This document shows positions 37,421-46,290 of a stretch of 64,000 nucleotides of DNA, piece after piece (position 1 is the first letter of the stretch; the number at the start of each line of letters is the position of its first letter). The notes below the pieces were generated by a model. The model was not told the origin of the DNA. It searched no databases and saw only the letters and a program-made list of their open reading frames with translations. Source of the stretch: Anaerolineae bacterium (GTDB lineage Bacteria; Chloroflexota; Anaerolineae; Aggregatilineales; Phototrophicaceae); contig JAFLCG010000018.1 in assembly GCA_017303635.1 (NCBI GenBank), positions 43,923-107,922 of the forward strand, written 5' to 3'. Made by a program: the position numbers and the translations under genes.

Positions 37421-37447
37421 AGTTCACACTTCACAGTCACAGTGAAG
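37421..37447. repeat. TTCACAG-type short repeat
   Basis: The stretch TTCACAGTCACAGTGAAG at 37430-37447 occurs again, inverted, at 61196-61213. It lies just upstream of the GT39 gene, which starts inside another short repeat. Confidence 0.75.
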
Positions 37448-37460
37448 AAAGGCTGATGAC

Positions 37461-39605
37461 GTGAAACCTGAAACCAGGAACCTGAAACCCACCCGCTGGA
37501 AGTTGCCGGCTGGAAGCGGGTGGCTTCCCATCCTGCTCCTGCTGCTGGTCGCTTTCGCGCTGCGGATTCACAACCTCGGCGGGCAATCCCTGTGGAATGA
37601 CGAAGGCAACAGCTTCGTCCAGTCGCTCCGCCCGCTGCCGGAGATCATCAGCAACGCAGCCCGGGATATTCATCCACCGGGCTACTACCTGCTGCTGGCA
37701 GGCTGGCGCTGGCTGTTCGGGACCAGCGAATTTGGTCTGCGCTCCCTCTCCCTGTTCGCCAGCCTCTTGACGGTCGCTTTCACTTATAGCATCGGTACAC
37801 GCCTCTTTAGCCGACCAGCGGGCTGGATCGCCGCCGCCGTAGTGGCGATCAACACCTTCTCGATCTACTACGCGCAGGAAGCCCGCATGTACGCGCTGCT
37901 CGGCCTATGGAGCGCGGCGGGTATGTGGCTGCTTACAGCACCGCGCATAAAGTACACCCTGGATAGCAAAACGCGGGTAACGCCCATCTTTACGCTTCCA
38001 TCTTCCGCTAAACTCGCGCTCGGCACTAAGTACAACTTTCTCAGAGCATCCGCTTTTTCCTGGAAGTGGGTGGTGCCGCTGGGACTGGTCAATGCGGCGG
38101 GGTTGTATACCCACTACGCCTTTCCGTTTGTCATGCTGGTGCAGGGTGTGGTGGTTCTGGTTGCAGTGGGTGGAAGCTATGTGGTTCAGCGTTCCAAGTC
38201 ATCAACGATGGACTTTCAGCTATCGATCAAACCCACTTTGTCGCCTTACGCGCTGCTCCTCCCTTTCACCGTTGCCAACCTGCTGGCGCTGCTCCTGTTC
38301 GCACCCCTGCTGCCAACCGCCATCCGGCAGGTGACTGGCTGGCCCAGCACTGGTCAACCGATCCCGCTGAACGAGGCCCTAACGCTGATCGGTGGTTGGT
38401 TCGCCATCGGCCTCACCTACAGCGAGCGTCTTGACCCCTTACTGGTCCAAATCCCGCAGGTGTTGGCGCTGTTTGGGTTGATCGGGATAGTCATTCAACT
38501 CTGGCGAACGCCGCAGCGCAGCATCGTGCTGATGCCGCTGTTCTGGGTCATCATCCCGGTCGGATTATTCCTGCTGCTCGGCCTGTTCCGCCCGGCCAAC
38601 CTCAAATTTCTCTTACCCGCGCAGATCGGTCTGGCGCTGTGGATCGGTGCCGCAGCCGTCAGCGCCAGCGCGCTCCAGATCATCCGGTCTTACAGCCAAT
38701 GGATCATTGGCGGGCTGCTGGCGATTTGGTTGATCTTGCTGGCGAGCGATAGTCTGCCGCTGCTCTACGACGACCCTCGTTTTCAACGGGCGGATTACCG
38801 CGCCATCACCCATCTGATCGCGCACGATGGACGTTTGGCAGATGCCGTCATCCTGAACGCGCCCAATCAGGAAGAGGTGTTCCGCTACTACCTGATGAAC
38901 CCGATGGATTACGACAGTCCCTACTATCACTATGCCCGCTTTCAATCGAGCGTGCCGATTTATCCCCTACCCGCCGGATTGGGCGGTGATGACGCCGCGA
39001 CTGAAGCCGCCGTCGAAACCATCATCGGGGAGCACCGCCGCATCTTCGTGTTGTTCTGGGGCGAGGCCGAGCGCGACCCCAACCGCGTGGTCGAGCGCAT
39101 ATTGGACACACAGACCTTCCAGGCAGGGGAGGATCGCTGGTACGGGGATGTACGGCTGGCGATCTACACGCTGTCGGATCAGACTGGGAGGGCTCAGCAG
39201 GTCAATGCGGCTTTCGGGGACTCGATCACGCTGCAGAGCGCCCAGGTCAATAGCGGCCCGTTTGCATTAACCGGCGCGGATAAACGCGATGTCGTGCAGG
39301 TCGAACTCCAGTGGAGCGCCTCAGCGGCCCTGCCCACCAACTACAAAGTCTTCCTGCAACTGCTGCGCCCGGAGGGCAGTCTGGCAGCCCAGCGCGACTC
39401 GGAGCCGGTCAATGGCGCCCGCCCGACCAGCACCTGGACAGCGGGTGAGAACGTCATCGACCGGCATGGGCTGGTGCTTCCCGCAGATTTGCCCGCAGGG
39501 GAGTATATGCTCATCGTCGGCCTCTACGATCCCAATACGGGCATCCGCCTGCCCGTTGGCGAACGGGACTATTTGGAGTTAGGTACCATTCGCGTCACGT
39601 CCTGA
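37461..39605 (+). CDS. GT39-like polytopic glycosyltransferase
   Basis: A 714-residue membrane protein starting at GTG (AAAGG 8 bases upstream). About nine to eleven hydrophobic helices precede a soluble C-terminal domain of roughly 280 residues. The loop after the first helix contains SLWNDEGNSFVQSL with the acidic pair and then IHPPGYYLLL, typical of ArnT/PMT-like GT-C enzymes that use polyprenyl-phosphate sugars outside the membrane. The first nine residues are encoded by a CCTGAAACC-type short repeat. Two segments (about 164-198 and 244-262) look inserted between helices. The acceptor, protein or glycan, is unknown. Confidence 0.85.
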   Translation: MKPETRNLKPTRWKLPAGSGWLPILLLLLVAFALRIHNLGGQSLWNDEGNSFVQSLRPLPEIISNAARDIHPPGYYLLLAGWRWLFGTSEFGLRSLSLFASLLTVAFTYSIGTRLFSRPAGWIAAAVVAINTFSIYYAQEARMYALLGLWSAAGMWLLTAPRIKYTLDSKTRVTPIFTLPSSAKLALGTKYNFLRASAFSWKWVVPLGLVNAAGLYTHYAFPFVMLVQGVVVLVAVGGSYVVQRSKSSTMDFQLSIKPTLSPYALLLPFTVANLLALLLFAPLLPTAIRQVTGWPSTGQPIPLNEALTLIGGWFAIGLTYSERLDPLLVQIPQVLALFGLIGIVIQLWRTPQRSIVLMPLFWVIIPVGLFLLLGLFRPANLKFLLPAQIGLALWIGAAAVSASALQIIRSYSQWIIGGLLAIWLILLASDSLPLLYDDPRFQRADYRAITHLIAHDGRLADAVILNAPNQEEVFRYYLMNPMDYDSPYYHYARFQSSVPIYPLPAGLGGDDAATEAAVETIIGEHRRIFVLFWGEAERDPNRVVERILDTQTFQAGEDRWYGDVRLAIYTLSDQTGRAQQVNAAFGDSITLQSAQVNSGPFALTGADKRDVVQVELQWSASAALPTNYKVFLQLLRPEGSLAAQRDSEPVNGARPTSTWTAGENVIDRHGLVLPADLPAGEYMLIVGLYDPNTGIRLPVGERDYLELGTIRVTS

Positions 39606-39684
39606 ATCCAGTACCCACAGTAAGTAATCCCCGCTTTACGGAAAATTCCGAATTTCTCAATTACGCGTGGCATTACGTCGCGTG

Positions 39685-39696
39685 TTTAACGTTAAA
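39685..39696. promoter_or_regulatory. possible LacI-type operator
   Basis: TTTAACGTTAAA is a perfect 12-bp palindrome with the central CpG usual in LacI-family sites. It lies directly before a TACAAT (39698-39703) that can be the -10 box of the binding-protein/beta-glucosidase pair. No LacI gene is in the window. Confidence 0.4.
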
Positions 39697-39755
39697 ATAC
39701 AATTGATTTGCATTGAGATCTTCATCACTGTGGTTGGTCATTTGGAGTATGTTTC

Positions 39756-40988
39756 ATGGTCGCAAGCCTGCAATCGGTTGTTCACACGGCCCCAACAGAG
39801 TCGGTTATGGCATCATTGACGATGCCTCTGCGCTGGCCGGAAACCAGCGCCTATCTGGAACGGGTCATTAGCCGGTTCGGGCTGAACTTGCAACTACAAA
39901 CGGTGGAATGGGGCGAACTCTGGCCCACGGTCAGTCAGTCCGCCTTTACCAAGAAAGGCGCGGTAGTCGCAGAGATTGGCAGCACCTGGCTGCAAAGCCT
40001 GGTCGGCATGCATGCGCTCAAACCCATCAACAAGGAAGACGCACTGACACTGGGTGGCGAAGCAGCCTATGTGAAAGCCGCCTGGGATTCCTGCCATGTC
40101 AGGGGGAATGCAACCCTGTGGAGCATCCCATGGAGTGCGGATGTCCGCGTGATTTACTTCTGGCGGGATATGCTCGAAGCAGCCGGGGTCAACCCACAGT
40201 TCGCCTTTGATACCCATCCCCATATGATGAATACCCTGGAGCAGCTTCGAGAAGCCGGGTATGAAACGCCCTGGGTGGTTGAAACCAGCCGCAACAACAA
40301 TCCGCTGGAAAATGCGGCCAGTTGGCTGTGGAAAAACGGCGGCTGCTTTGTCAGCCAGGATGGACGCCGGGCCGCCTTCACCGCTGAACCAGCCTTGAAC
40401 GGACTCATGGAGTACTTTTCGCTGCTCCGCTACTACCCTGCTGAGGCGGGTATCCTGAATGAAGGGCAGGCCAACACCTGGTTTGCGGAACGTAAAGCCG
40501 CAGTGACCATGAGCGGCCCCTGGTTGCTCAATCATCTATCCAAATATCAGTCGCAGGACATGCTGGATGTAGTCGGCATCGCGCTCCCGCCCGGTCCCTC
40601 CTTCGTTGGCGGCACGCACCTGGCGGTGATGGCGCATATCTCTCCGAAGGTCGAGCGACAGGTGATGGAGCTGTGCCTGTTTCTGGGCAGCGAGAACACC
40701 CAGCGCGAACTCATCCCGCTGATGAATGTGCTGCCTGTGCGGAAGTCCATCCTCCGGGACCCGTTCTATGCACAGAACCCACATCTCTCGGTCATGGTCC
40801 AGGCGCTCAAACACGGCAAGCTGATGCCCAATGTCCCCCGTTGGACCATCATTGAAGATCGTTTGATGGATGCCTTCGCTGTCATTTCGCAGGACATCCT
40901 TCAGCAAGGGAGCAGTCAGATCTCACAAACGGTGGATAAACGCCTCAAAACGGTTGCGGCACGCCTGAATATGGTGCTTTCGCAATAG
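39756..40988 (+). CDS. solute-binding-protein-like protein without signal peptide
   Basis: A 410-residue protein with a good ribosome site (GGAG 8 bases upstream). The core resembles family 1 extracellular sugar-binding proteins: RWPETSAYLERVISRFG, LQTVEWGELW, WSIPWSADVRVIYFWRDMLE, AAVTMSGPWLL and LPVRKSILRDP follow in family order. Unusually, there is no signal peptide, lipobox or membrane helix; the protein starts directly with the domain. It may work in the cytoplasm as a sensor or carrier, or the true N terminus was lost. It is followed by a decayed copy of its own C terminus and by a GH1 glucosidase, suggesting a beta-glucoside ligand. Confidence 0.75.
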   Translation: MVASLQSVVHTAPTESVMASLTMPLRWPETSAYLERVISRFGLNLQLQTVEWGELWPTVSQSAFTKKGAVVAEIGSTWLQSLVGMHALKPINKEDALTLGGEAAYVKAAWDSCHVRGNATLWSIPWSADVRVIYFWRDMLEAAGVNPQFAFDTHPHMMNTLEQLREAGYETPWVVETSRNNNPLENAASWLWKNGGCFVSQDGRRAAFTAEPALNGLMEYFSLLRYYPAEAGILNEGQANTWFAERKAAVTMSGPWLLNHLSKYQSQDMLDVVGIALPPGPSFVGGTHLAVMAHISPKVERQVMELCLFLGSENTQRELIPLMNVLPVRKSILRDPFYAQNPHLSVMVQALKHGKLMPNVPRWTIIEDRLMDAFAVISQDILQQGSSQISQTVDKRLKTVAARLNMVLSQ

Positions 40989-41021
40989 AATCAAACAAAA
41001 CACCTTCCTCCCTATACAGCC

Positions 41022-41233
41022 GATCCACGCCGGGCAGTGAGGGTGCAGGCTATGAATCAGGGTCGCGCCATGCGTAATGTTGCCCGCTGGGGTATCATCG
41101 AAGAACGATTAATGGATGCGTTTGTCGCCTTCAACCAGACATGATCAACCACAATGCGGAGTTGATCTCGCAAATTGTCGATAAGCGACTCAAAACCGTC
41201 GCGGCGCGCCTGAATATCGTACTTGCGCAGTAG
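41022..41233 (+). pseudogene. frameshifted duplicate of the C terminus of the preceding gene
   Basis: From 41022 the reading NVARWGIIEERLMDAF matches NVPRWTIIEDRLMDAF of the gene at 39756-40988. A stop at 41142-41144 interrupts it; a shifted frame starting there continues with ISQIVDKRLKTVAARLNIVL, against ISQTVDKRLKTVAARLNMVL in the intact gene, up to TAG at 41231-41233. It is the tail of a tandem paralogue that has lost its front end and frame. Confidence 0.85.
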
Positions 41234-41265
41234 GCATCGACCACTCATACCAATCGGAGACCTTC

Positions 41266-42591
41266 ATGACTTTCCCTGCGGATTTCATCTGGGGTGTGGC
41301 GACTTCCAGTTATCAGATTGAGGGTGCCGCCCTCGAAGACGGACGTGGGGAGTGCATCTGGACGCGCTTTTCCCATACGCCGGGCAAGACCAAGAACGGC
41401 GATCACGGCGATGTCGCCTGCGACCACTACCGCCGCTATCCGGAGGATATCAAGCTCATCCGTGACCTGGGCTTTGGCGCCTACCGCTTCTCCATCTCCT
41501 GGCCGCGCATCATCCCGCTGGGAACCGGCCGAGTCAATGAGATGGGTCTGGACTTCTACGACCGGATGCTGGATGAAGTCCTCAACCAGGGCCTCCAACC
41601 CTATGCCACGCTCTATCACTGGGATTTGCCGCAGGCGCTGGAAGACCAGGGCGGTTGGTCGAACCCGGCTATTGTGGATTGGTTCGCAGAGTATACCGAG
41701 GTTGTCACCCGCGCCCTGGGTGACCGCATCAAGGGTTGGATCACCCTCAACGAACCCTGGTGCAGTTCAATGCTCGGTTATCTGTGGGGCGTACATGCGC
41801 CGGGCGTGCAGGATATGACCCGGGCCTACCGCGCCGCCCATCACCTGCTGCTGGCACATGGAGCCGCCATACCCATCATTCGTCGCAATGCGCCCGGCGT
41901 CCCGGCAGGCATCACCCTGAATCTGGCTCCACAGATCCCTCACTCGGATGACCCGCTGGATATTCAGATGGCGACTCGTGGTGACGGCTTCATGAACCGC
42001 TGGTTCCTCGATCCCATCTTCAAAGGCGAATACCCCGCTGATCTGCTGGCGGAGGAGATGATTGCTGCCGCGCTGGCAGATGTGGACATGACGCGCCTCA
42101 AGGAAGCTGCCGTACCGACGGATTTCCTCGGCATCAATTACTACATGCGCTGGATCATCTCCAGCAAGCTGGATGGGCACGACCGCTTCCCGGCGGGCAG
42201 CCGCTTCACCGAGATGGACTGGGAAATCTACGGGCGTGCCATGGGCGAAATGCTGCTCCGGGTACACCAGGAATATGGCCCCAAGGCCATCCATATCACC
42301 GAGAACGGGGCTGCGTTCCCCGATCCTGATACAACCACCGACGCCATCCTGGAAGATCCCCTGCGGGTAGAGTTCTACAAGGAATACCTCCGCGATGGTG
42401 CCCAGTGGGCGCTCGACCAGGGCGTTCCTCTCAAGGGGTATTTCGCCTGGAGTCTGATGGATAACTTCGAGTGGGGTGAAGGCTACGAGAAGCGCTTCGG
42501 CATCGTCCATGTGGATTACGCCACCCAGAAGCGCACGCCCAAACGCAGCGCCTATTACCTGGGTGAAGTCGCCCGGACAGGCGTCATTTAG
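41266..42591 (+). CDS. GH1 beta-glucosidase/6-phospho-independent glycosidase
   Basis: A 441-residue GH1 enzyme of full length. It begins FPADFIWGVATSSYQIEGA, has the acid/base E163 in TLNEPW and the nucleophile E346 in ITENG, and later WSLMDNFEWGEGYEKRFG, where the free E and W of the glycone pocket indicate non-phosphorylated beta-glucosides. There is no signal peptide, so it acts in the cytoplasm on imported sugars. It follows the binding-protein-like gene and its relic on the same strand, and a hairpin ends the unit at 42599-42623. Confidence 0.95.
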   Translation: MTFPADFIWGVATSSYQIEGAALEDGRGECIWTRFSHTPGKTKNGDHGDVACDHYRRYPEDIKLIRDLGFGAYRFSISWPRIIPLGTGRVNEMGLDFYDRMLDEVLNQGLQPYATLYHWDLPQALEDQGGWSNPAIVDWFAEYTEVVTRALGDRIKGWITLNEPWCSSMLGYLWGVHAPGVQDMTRAYRAAHHLLLAHGAAIPIIRRNAPGVPAGITLNLAPQIPHSDDPLDIQMATRGDGFMNRWFLDPIFKGEYPADLLAEEMIAAALADVDMTRLKEAAVPTDFLGINYYMRWIISSKLDGHDRFPAGSRFTEMDWEIYGRAMGEMLLRVHQEYGPKAIHITENGAAFPDPDTTTDAILEDPLRVEFYKEYLRDGAQWALDQGVPLKGYFAWSLMDNFEWGEGYEKRFGIVHVDYATQKRTPKRSAYYLGEVARTGVI

Positions 42592-42598
42592 TTCGATC

Positions 42599-42623
42599 CG
42601 GGGCGGGTAAGCAGCTCGCCCCG
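42599..42623 (+). terminator. terminator-like hairpin after beta-glucosidase
   Basis: CGGGGCG (42599-42605) and CGCCCCG (42617-42623) form a 7-bp GC stem with an 11-base loop starting 7 bases after the stop codon. A TT follows but no long T run. Confidence 0.5.
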
Positions 42624-42644
42624 CCTTATCTCCAACTCTGAACC

Positions 42645-43130
42645 ATGACCGTTGACCTGACTTCCATCCACGAACTCCGCCAGCAAGGGCAGCATGAAAC
42701 CGCCCGCGACCAACTGCTGCTGCTGGCGGCCCAGCACCCCACAGATGCCGCCGTGCAGTATCAAACCGCCTGCGTGCATGACTATCTGGGGTTAGAACGC
42801 GAAGCGGTACCGTTTTATCGGGCCGCCATCCAGCACGGCTTGAGTGGGGCTGACCTCCGCGGTGCATACCTCGGCCTGGGTAGCACCTACCGCACCTTAG
42901 GGCAGTACGCCGAGTCCAAATCCACGCTGCTGGAAGGACTGACGCACTTCCCGGATGCCCATGAAATGACGGCCTTCCTCGCCATGACGCACTACAACCT
43001 GGGCGAACATCATGAGGCGGTCGCGTCGCTGCTAAAGCTGCTGGTAGAGACCACTTCAGATGGGGAGATCAAGGGGTATCAGCGCGCCATTCTCTTCTAC
43101 GCCGAGAACCTCGATCAGCGCTGGGACTAA
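42645..43130 (+). CDS. small tetratricopeptide-repeat protein
   Basis: A 161-residue soluble protein made of TPR-like helix pairs: ELRQQGQHETARDQLLLLAAQ (in part QGQHETARDQLLLLAAQ), AVQYQTACVHDYLGLEREAV, LRGAYLGLGSTYRTLGQYAE and MTAFLAMTHYNLGEHHEAV follow at about 34-residue steps with the W/L-G-Y-A-P pattern. TPR proteins hold other proteins together; the partner is unknown. It ends 2 bases before the convergent GNAT gene. Confidence 0.85.
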   Translation: MTVDLTSIHELRQQGQHETARDQLLLLAAQHPTDAAVQYQTACVHDYLGLEREAVPFYRAAIQHGLSGADLRGAYLGLGSTYRTLGQYAESKSTLLEGLTHFPDAHEMTAFLAMTHYNLGEHHEAVASLLKLLVETTSDGEIKGYQRAILFYAENLDQRWD

Positions 43131-43132
43131 CG

Positions 43133-43987
43133 CTAACCCGTCCCGTAGGAAGCAATACCATACTGCGCGGTCATATGCCCCGGTGGCGCTTCACCCCAGA
43201 CCATGCGGGTACAACCGCGCAGGCAGAATAAACCGTTGCGCTCGACCAGCGCCACAGCTTCCGCATGGGGCAGCGGCACATTAATGCGGATGCCAGTGCC
43301 GGGCATGGATGCCAGCGCGGTTTGCAACAGTAGTTCCGCCCCGGCGGGCGATTCATCCCACCACGGCCCCAGGTGCATGAGCGCCTCATCCCCCTGTGCC
43401 AGGCAGTAACCAGCCACCCGGTCGCCCTCGAGTCGCACCCAACCCCGTTCCGCCATCTCGGCCAGCACCGCCGGGCGCTCCACGCCCATCACGGCATGAT
43501 CCAGCGCCACAATCGACGGCAGGTGCTCGGCACGATAGGGACGAGCAGGGGCTTGCGTCAGGTTGAATTCCTGGGTCGCCCCATAGATGTTCACCCGGTA
43601 CAGGGGTCGAAAGCCCAGGCTGGCATACAGTGGTTGACCAAACTCGGTGGCATCCAGCATGGCCGATTGCACGCCAGCCCCCCGCAGGTAATCCATCAGT
43701 GTCACCATCAATTGGCGGGCGTAACCCTTTCCCTGATGGGCGCGATCCGTGATGACCGTCCCGATCCAGGCCAAAGCCGGGCTGTAAATGAGGCCGAAAG
43801 CGGTTGCTGCTACCCGCCCATCAACCACCATGCCCAGAGCGCCCTCCCCGCCCAGCGCGATCATGTAGTGCCAGGAACCCATGCGCCGTCCCCAGCCAAT
43901 CGAATCAGAAACTTCGGCGCAGGCAGGAATGTCTTCCGCCGTGAGGCGGCGTATCAGAGCAACCATTGGACGATCAAACCATCCCAT
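43133..43987 (-). CDS. two-domain GNAT acetyltransferase
   Basis: A 284-residue protein. The N-terminal GNAT domain has VVDGRVAATAFGLIY, IGTVITDRAHQGKGYARQLM (acetyl-CoA loop Q/R-x-x-G-x-G/A) and LDATEFGQPLYASLGFRPLY. The C-terminal half (about 150-280) is a second, shorter GNAT-like or SCP2-like domain with GYCLAQGDEALMHLGPWW. Such proteins acetylate amines of small molecules or proteins; the target is unknown. It overlaps the start of the small membrane protein gene upstream. Confidence 0.85.
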   Translation of the reverse strand: MGWFDRPMVALIRRLTAEDIPACAEVSDSIGWGRRMGSWHYMIALGGEGALGMVVDGRVAATAFGLIYSPALAWIGTVITDRAHQGKGYARQLMVTLMDYLRGAGVQSAMLDATEFGQPLYASLGFRPLYRVNIYGATQEFNLTQAPARPYRAEHLPSIVALDHAVMGVERPAVLAEMAERGWVRLEGDRVAGYCLAQGDEALMHLGPWWDESPAGAELLLQTALASMPGTGIRINVPLPHAEAVALVERNGLFCLRGCTRMVWGEAPPGHMTAQYGIASYGTG

Positions 43988-44270
43988 TCATGAAGAATTC
44001 CACCATATCCCGCGTATCGGGCGGTGGCTGAGGTAAACCAGGCCGCTGCACGAGTAAAGGTGCGATCACCGAGGCCAGCAGTGCGATGAGTGCCAGCAGG
44101 GCCATCACGATCCAGATCACCCGGCGCAGCGTCCAATAACGCGCCGGCGGATCGGGTTCATCGATGCCACCATCATCCACCAGATCCGCATCCAGCCCGT
44201 GTCCGCGCTCCGGCATCCACGCCTCATCTATGCGGAAGCGTATCGGTGAATTCGGTTCATTCATGCTCAT
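43974..44270 (-). CDS. small single-pass membrane protein, unknown
   Basis: About 98 residues from the ATG at 44270 (a start 45 bases earlier is also open). After an acidic cytoplasmic part (with DADLVDDGGIDEPDPPARYW), a strong membrane helix (VIWIVMALLALIALLASVIA) is followed by a short tail. No known family was recognised. It overlaps the GNAT gene downstream by 14 bases, so the two are probably co-expressed. Confidence 0.6.
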   Translation of the reverse strand: MSMNEPNSPIRFRIDEAWMPERGHGLDADLVDDGGIDEPDPPARYWTLRRVIWIVMALLALIALLASVIAPLLVQRPGLPQPPPDTRDMVEFFMNGMV

Positions 44271-44344
44271 GGTGGCCGCATCTTTCTTACTCACCCACCT
44301 TACGCAACGGCTCACGTATCGACTGTATGTTCCCGTGTCTGGCT

Positions 44345-44411
44345 CCCCTCTCCCCGCCGCGCCTTCTTAGGCGGACGGCGGATGTTGGGAGAGGGGCTGG
44401 GGTGAGGGCTG
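44345..44411. repeat. GGAGAGGGG-type palindromic repeat
   Basis: CCCCTCTCC (44345-44353) pairs with GGAGAGGGG (44388-44396), followed by CTGGGGTGAGGGCTG. It is close to the unit at 32802-32839, with a longer loop that itself holds GCCGCGCC/GGCGGACGGC-type pairs. Confidence 0.85.
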
Positions 44412-44493
44412 ACCGCGTAAGGTGAGTCACTCAGGTTCAGTATCTATAGACTCACACACCCGCATGAGGCCCATATGAGTCCACTGGAAAGCA

Positions 44494-44521
44494 GCAGGGG
44501 CGAGCCAAAGCCCGCCCCTGC
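44494..44521 (-). terminator. terminator-like hairpin after the secreted protease
   Basis: GCAGGGGCG and CGCCCCTGC make a perfect 9-bp stem around a 10-base loop, 39 bases beyond the stop of the protease gene on the minus strand. Confidence 0.55.
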
Positions 44522-44559
44522 CTGATCAATCGACTATCGTAATCTTCCAGCAGAACGAA

Positions 44560-46179
44560 CTATTGAGTTCCCGCCTGGAAGATCACCATGTATTCACCCA
44601 GCGTGCCGCCGGCCCCGGTCATCGCCAGGTCGAAGATCAACGGATCGTCCACCGTCACATCAGTGAAGGTGTCAACCGGGAACAGCAGTGCCGCGTCGAA
44701 GTTGTCCGCATCCAGGGTGCGGCCCTGGTTACGATCCACATAGAAGCCGTTCATGTTGAAGTCAGGGGTACCGGCATCTCCCCAGCAGCCGCGATCATCG
44801 CCGGCATCATCGCAGAAGATCTCGGTGCCATCATCCAGCGTGAAGACGTTGCCATCGCCATCATGCAGATAGGTGAGGGGATCCAGGCGGTTATTGATGC
44901 CCAGCATGTAGACGAACAGCGGTGTCCCCCGTCCGACCACACCCGGCGTGACCAGCACCCGGAACGGATCGCCAAAGCCGTCGAACTCGGTGACCGCCAT
45001 GCCCTCCACCAGCAGCACGAAGTCACCCGCCATATCATTCACACCGCCCACCGTGATGGACATATCCTTCAGGCCTTCGCCGCTGCGCTGGTCAAAGGTA
45101 ATCAGGGCATCCGTCCGGCTGGCGCGGAAGCGCCCCGTGGTGGGTAGATTGATTTCATAGCCCTGCATCTCATCGCTGTCATCCACGCACTTGCCATTCC
45201 GCAGCGTGCCGGATTCGTAGACGGCGACCACCGGGTCAAATCCATCCAGACCCACGACGCGAGCCGTATAGGTGAAACCCGCCCGCATCTGGACCACCTG
45301 GAACTCAACGCCGTTGCTGAACTCCAGGCCGCGCCCGCAATCCAGCGCCACACCACCGCTCATGGCCGTATTATTGCCGCCGTTGCCCCCATTATTTGCC
45401 TGCTGGTTCTGCTCGGCGCTGATTTCGAACCATTCTTCCAGGCTGATCAGGTTTTCCCGGGTATCCGAAAGCACGATTTCAACGGCTTCAGCGGTGACAA
45501 TACCGCCCAATTGACCGCCCGCCCGGTCATCCACCAGCGCGAAGGTCGGCACGCCGACAAATTCGCCATCTCCGTTCACAGCCAGACCGCCGCTGTTCCC
45601 GCCCGCAATCGTCGCATCCGTCAGGTAGATCGATTCAATATCTTCACCAGCCACCTGGCCTTCGACCACCGAGCTGATGCTGCCCTGTGTCACCACCAGG
45701 CTGCCTTCCGCGATGGCCGGGAAGCCCAGGAAGGTCACATCATCACCCACGCGGATACGCCGCGGGATATTGGCAATGTCAAAGAAGGGGAGATCCAGAT
45801 CCGCGATGTCGCTGCGGCTCAGGCGCCGCTGCCGTTCATCACGGTCAATCTCCAGCACCGCCAGATCGGCATCCGGGGACACGCCAATCAGTTCCGCGTG
45901 ATACATCAGGACCGGCGGGCGAGACACTTCATCCACCATATAAATGGCGTAATCCAGGCCCGCTTCTGCCACATGCCGATTGGTGAGAATGGTGCCGCTG
46001 GAATCGAGGATCGTGCCGGAGCCATTGCCGATCAGGTCGCCCCGGTCGTCCAGAACCCCGATGAAGACGACCGAACGGGCAATTTCCTCGATCTGATCGC
46101 TGCTCAGGCGGCCCTGGGCGAACACGATCATCGGCAAACTACAGACGACCACAAATACCAGCACAGCTAACTTGCGCAT
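44560..46179 (-). CDS. secreted S1C trypsin-like serine protease
   Basis: A 539-residue exported protein with a Sec signal peptide (residues 1-22, cut near FAQG). The protease domain (about 28-245) has H69 in TNRHVAEAG, D105 in DADLAVLEID and S196 in IAGGNSGGLAV, the HtrA/DegP-type triad. No PDZ domain follows; instead there is a long beta-rich region (about 280-535) with tandem segments like GFTYTARVVGLDGFDPVVAV and DMAGDFVLLVEG, similar to pre-peptidase C-terminal folds. It probably cleaves proteins at or outside the cell surface. Single-gene unit with its own terminator. Confidence 0.9.
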   Translation of the reverse strand: MRKLAVLVFVVVCSLPMIVFAQGRLSSDQIEEIARSVVFIGVLDDRGDLIGNGSGTILDSSGTILTNRHVAEAGLDYAIYMVDEVSRPPVLMYHAELIGVSPDADLAVLEIDRDERQRRLSRSDIADLDLPFFDIANIPRRIRVGDDVTFLGFPAIAEGSLVVTQGSISSVVEGQVAGEDIESIYLTDATIAGGNSGGLAVNGDGEFVGVPTFALVDDRAGGQLGGIVTAEAVEIVLSDTRENLISLEEWFEISAEQNQQANNGGNGGNNTAMSGGVALDCGRGLEFSNGVEFQVVQMRAGFTYTARVVGLDGFDPVVAVYESGTLRNGKCVDDSDEMQGYEINLPTTGRFRASRTDALITFDQRSGEGLKDMSITVGGVNDMAGDFVLLVEGMAVTEFDGFGDPFRVLVTPGVVGRGTPLFVYMLGINNRLDPLTYLHDGDGNVFTLDDGTEIFCDDAGDDRGCWGDAGTPDFNMNGFYVDRNQGRTLDADNFDAALLFPVDTFTDVTVDDPLIFDLAMTGAGGTLGEYMVIFQAGTQ

Positions 46180-46290
46180 TGAAAGCTCCCCTTACCAAAT
46201 AAGTGATATCTGCATGGACTTTCGCTTGCTTACATAGGGAATTATATGCGCTTTTGGTTAAGACTGTTGGCAGGATTGCCAAGTTCCCCG

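Noticed and set aside
41767..42867. A 366-codon open frame on the minus strand opposite the beta-glucosidase
   Set aside because: It is antisense to a GH1 gene with all catalytic motifs, is rich in Arg, Gly and His and matches no family I know; high GC makes such frames common.
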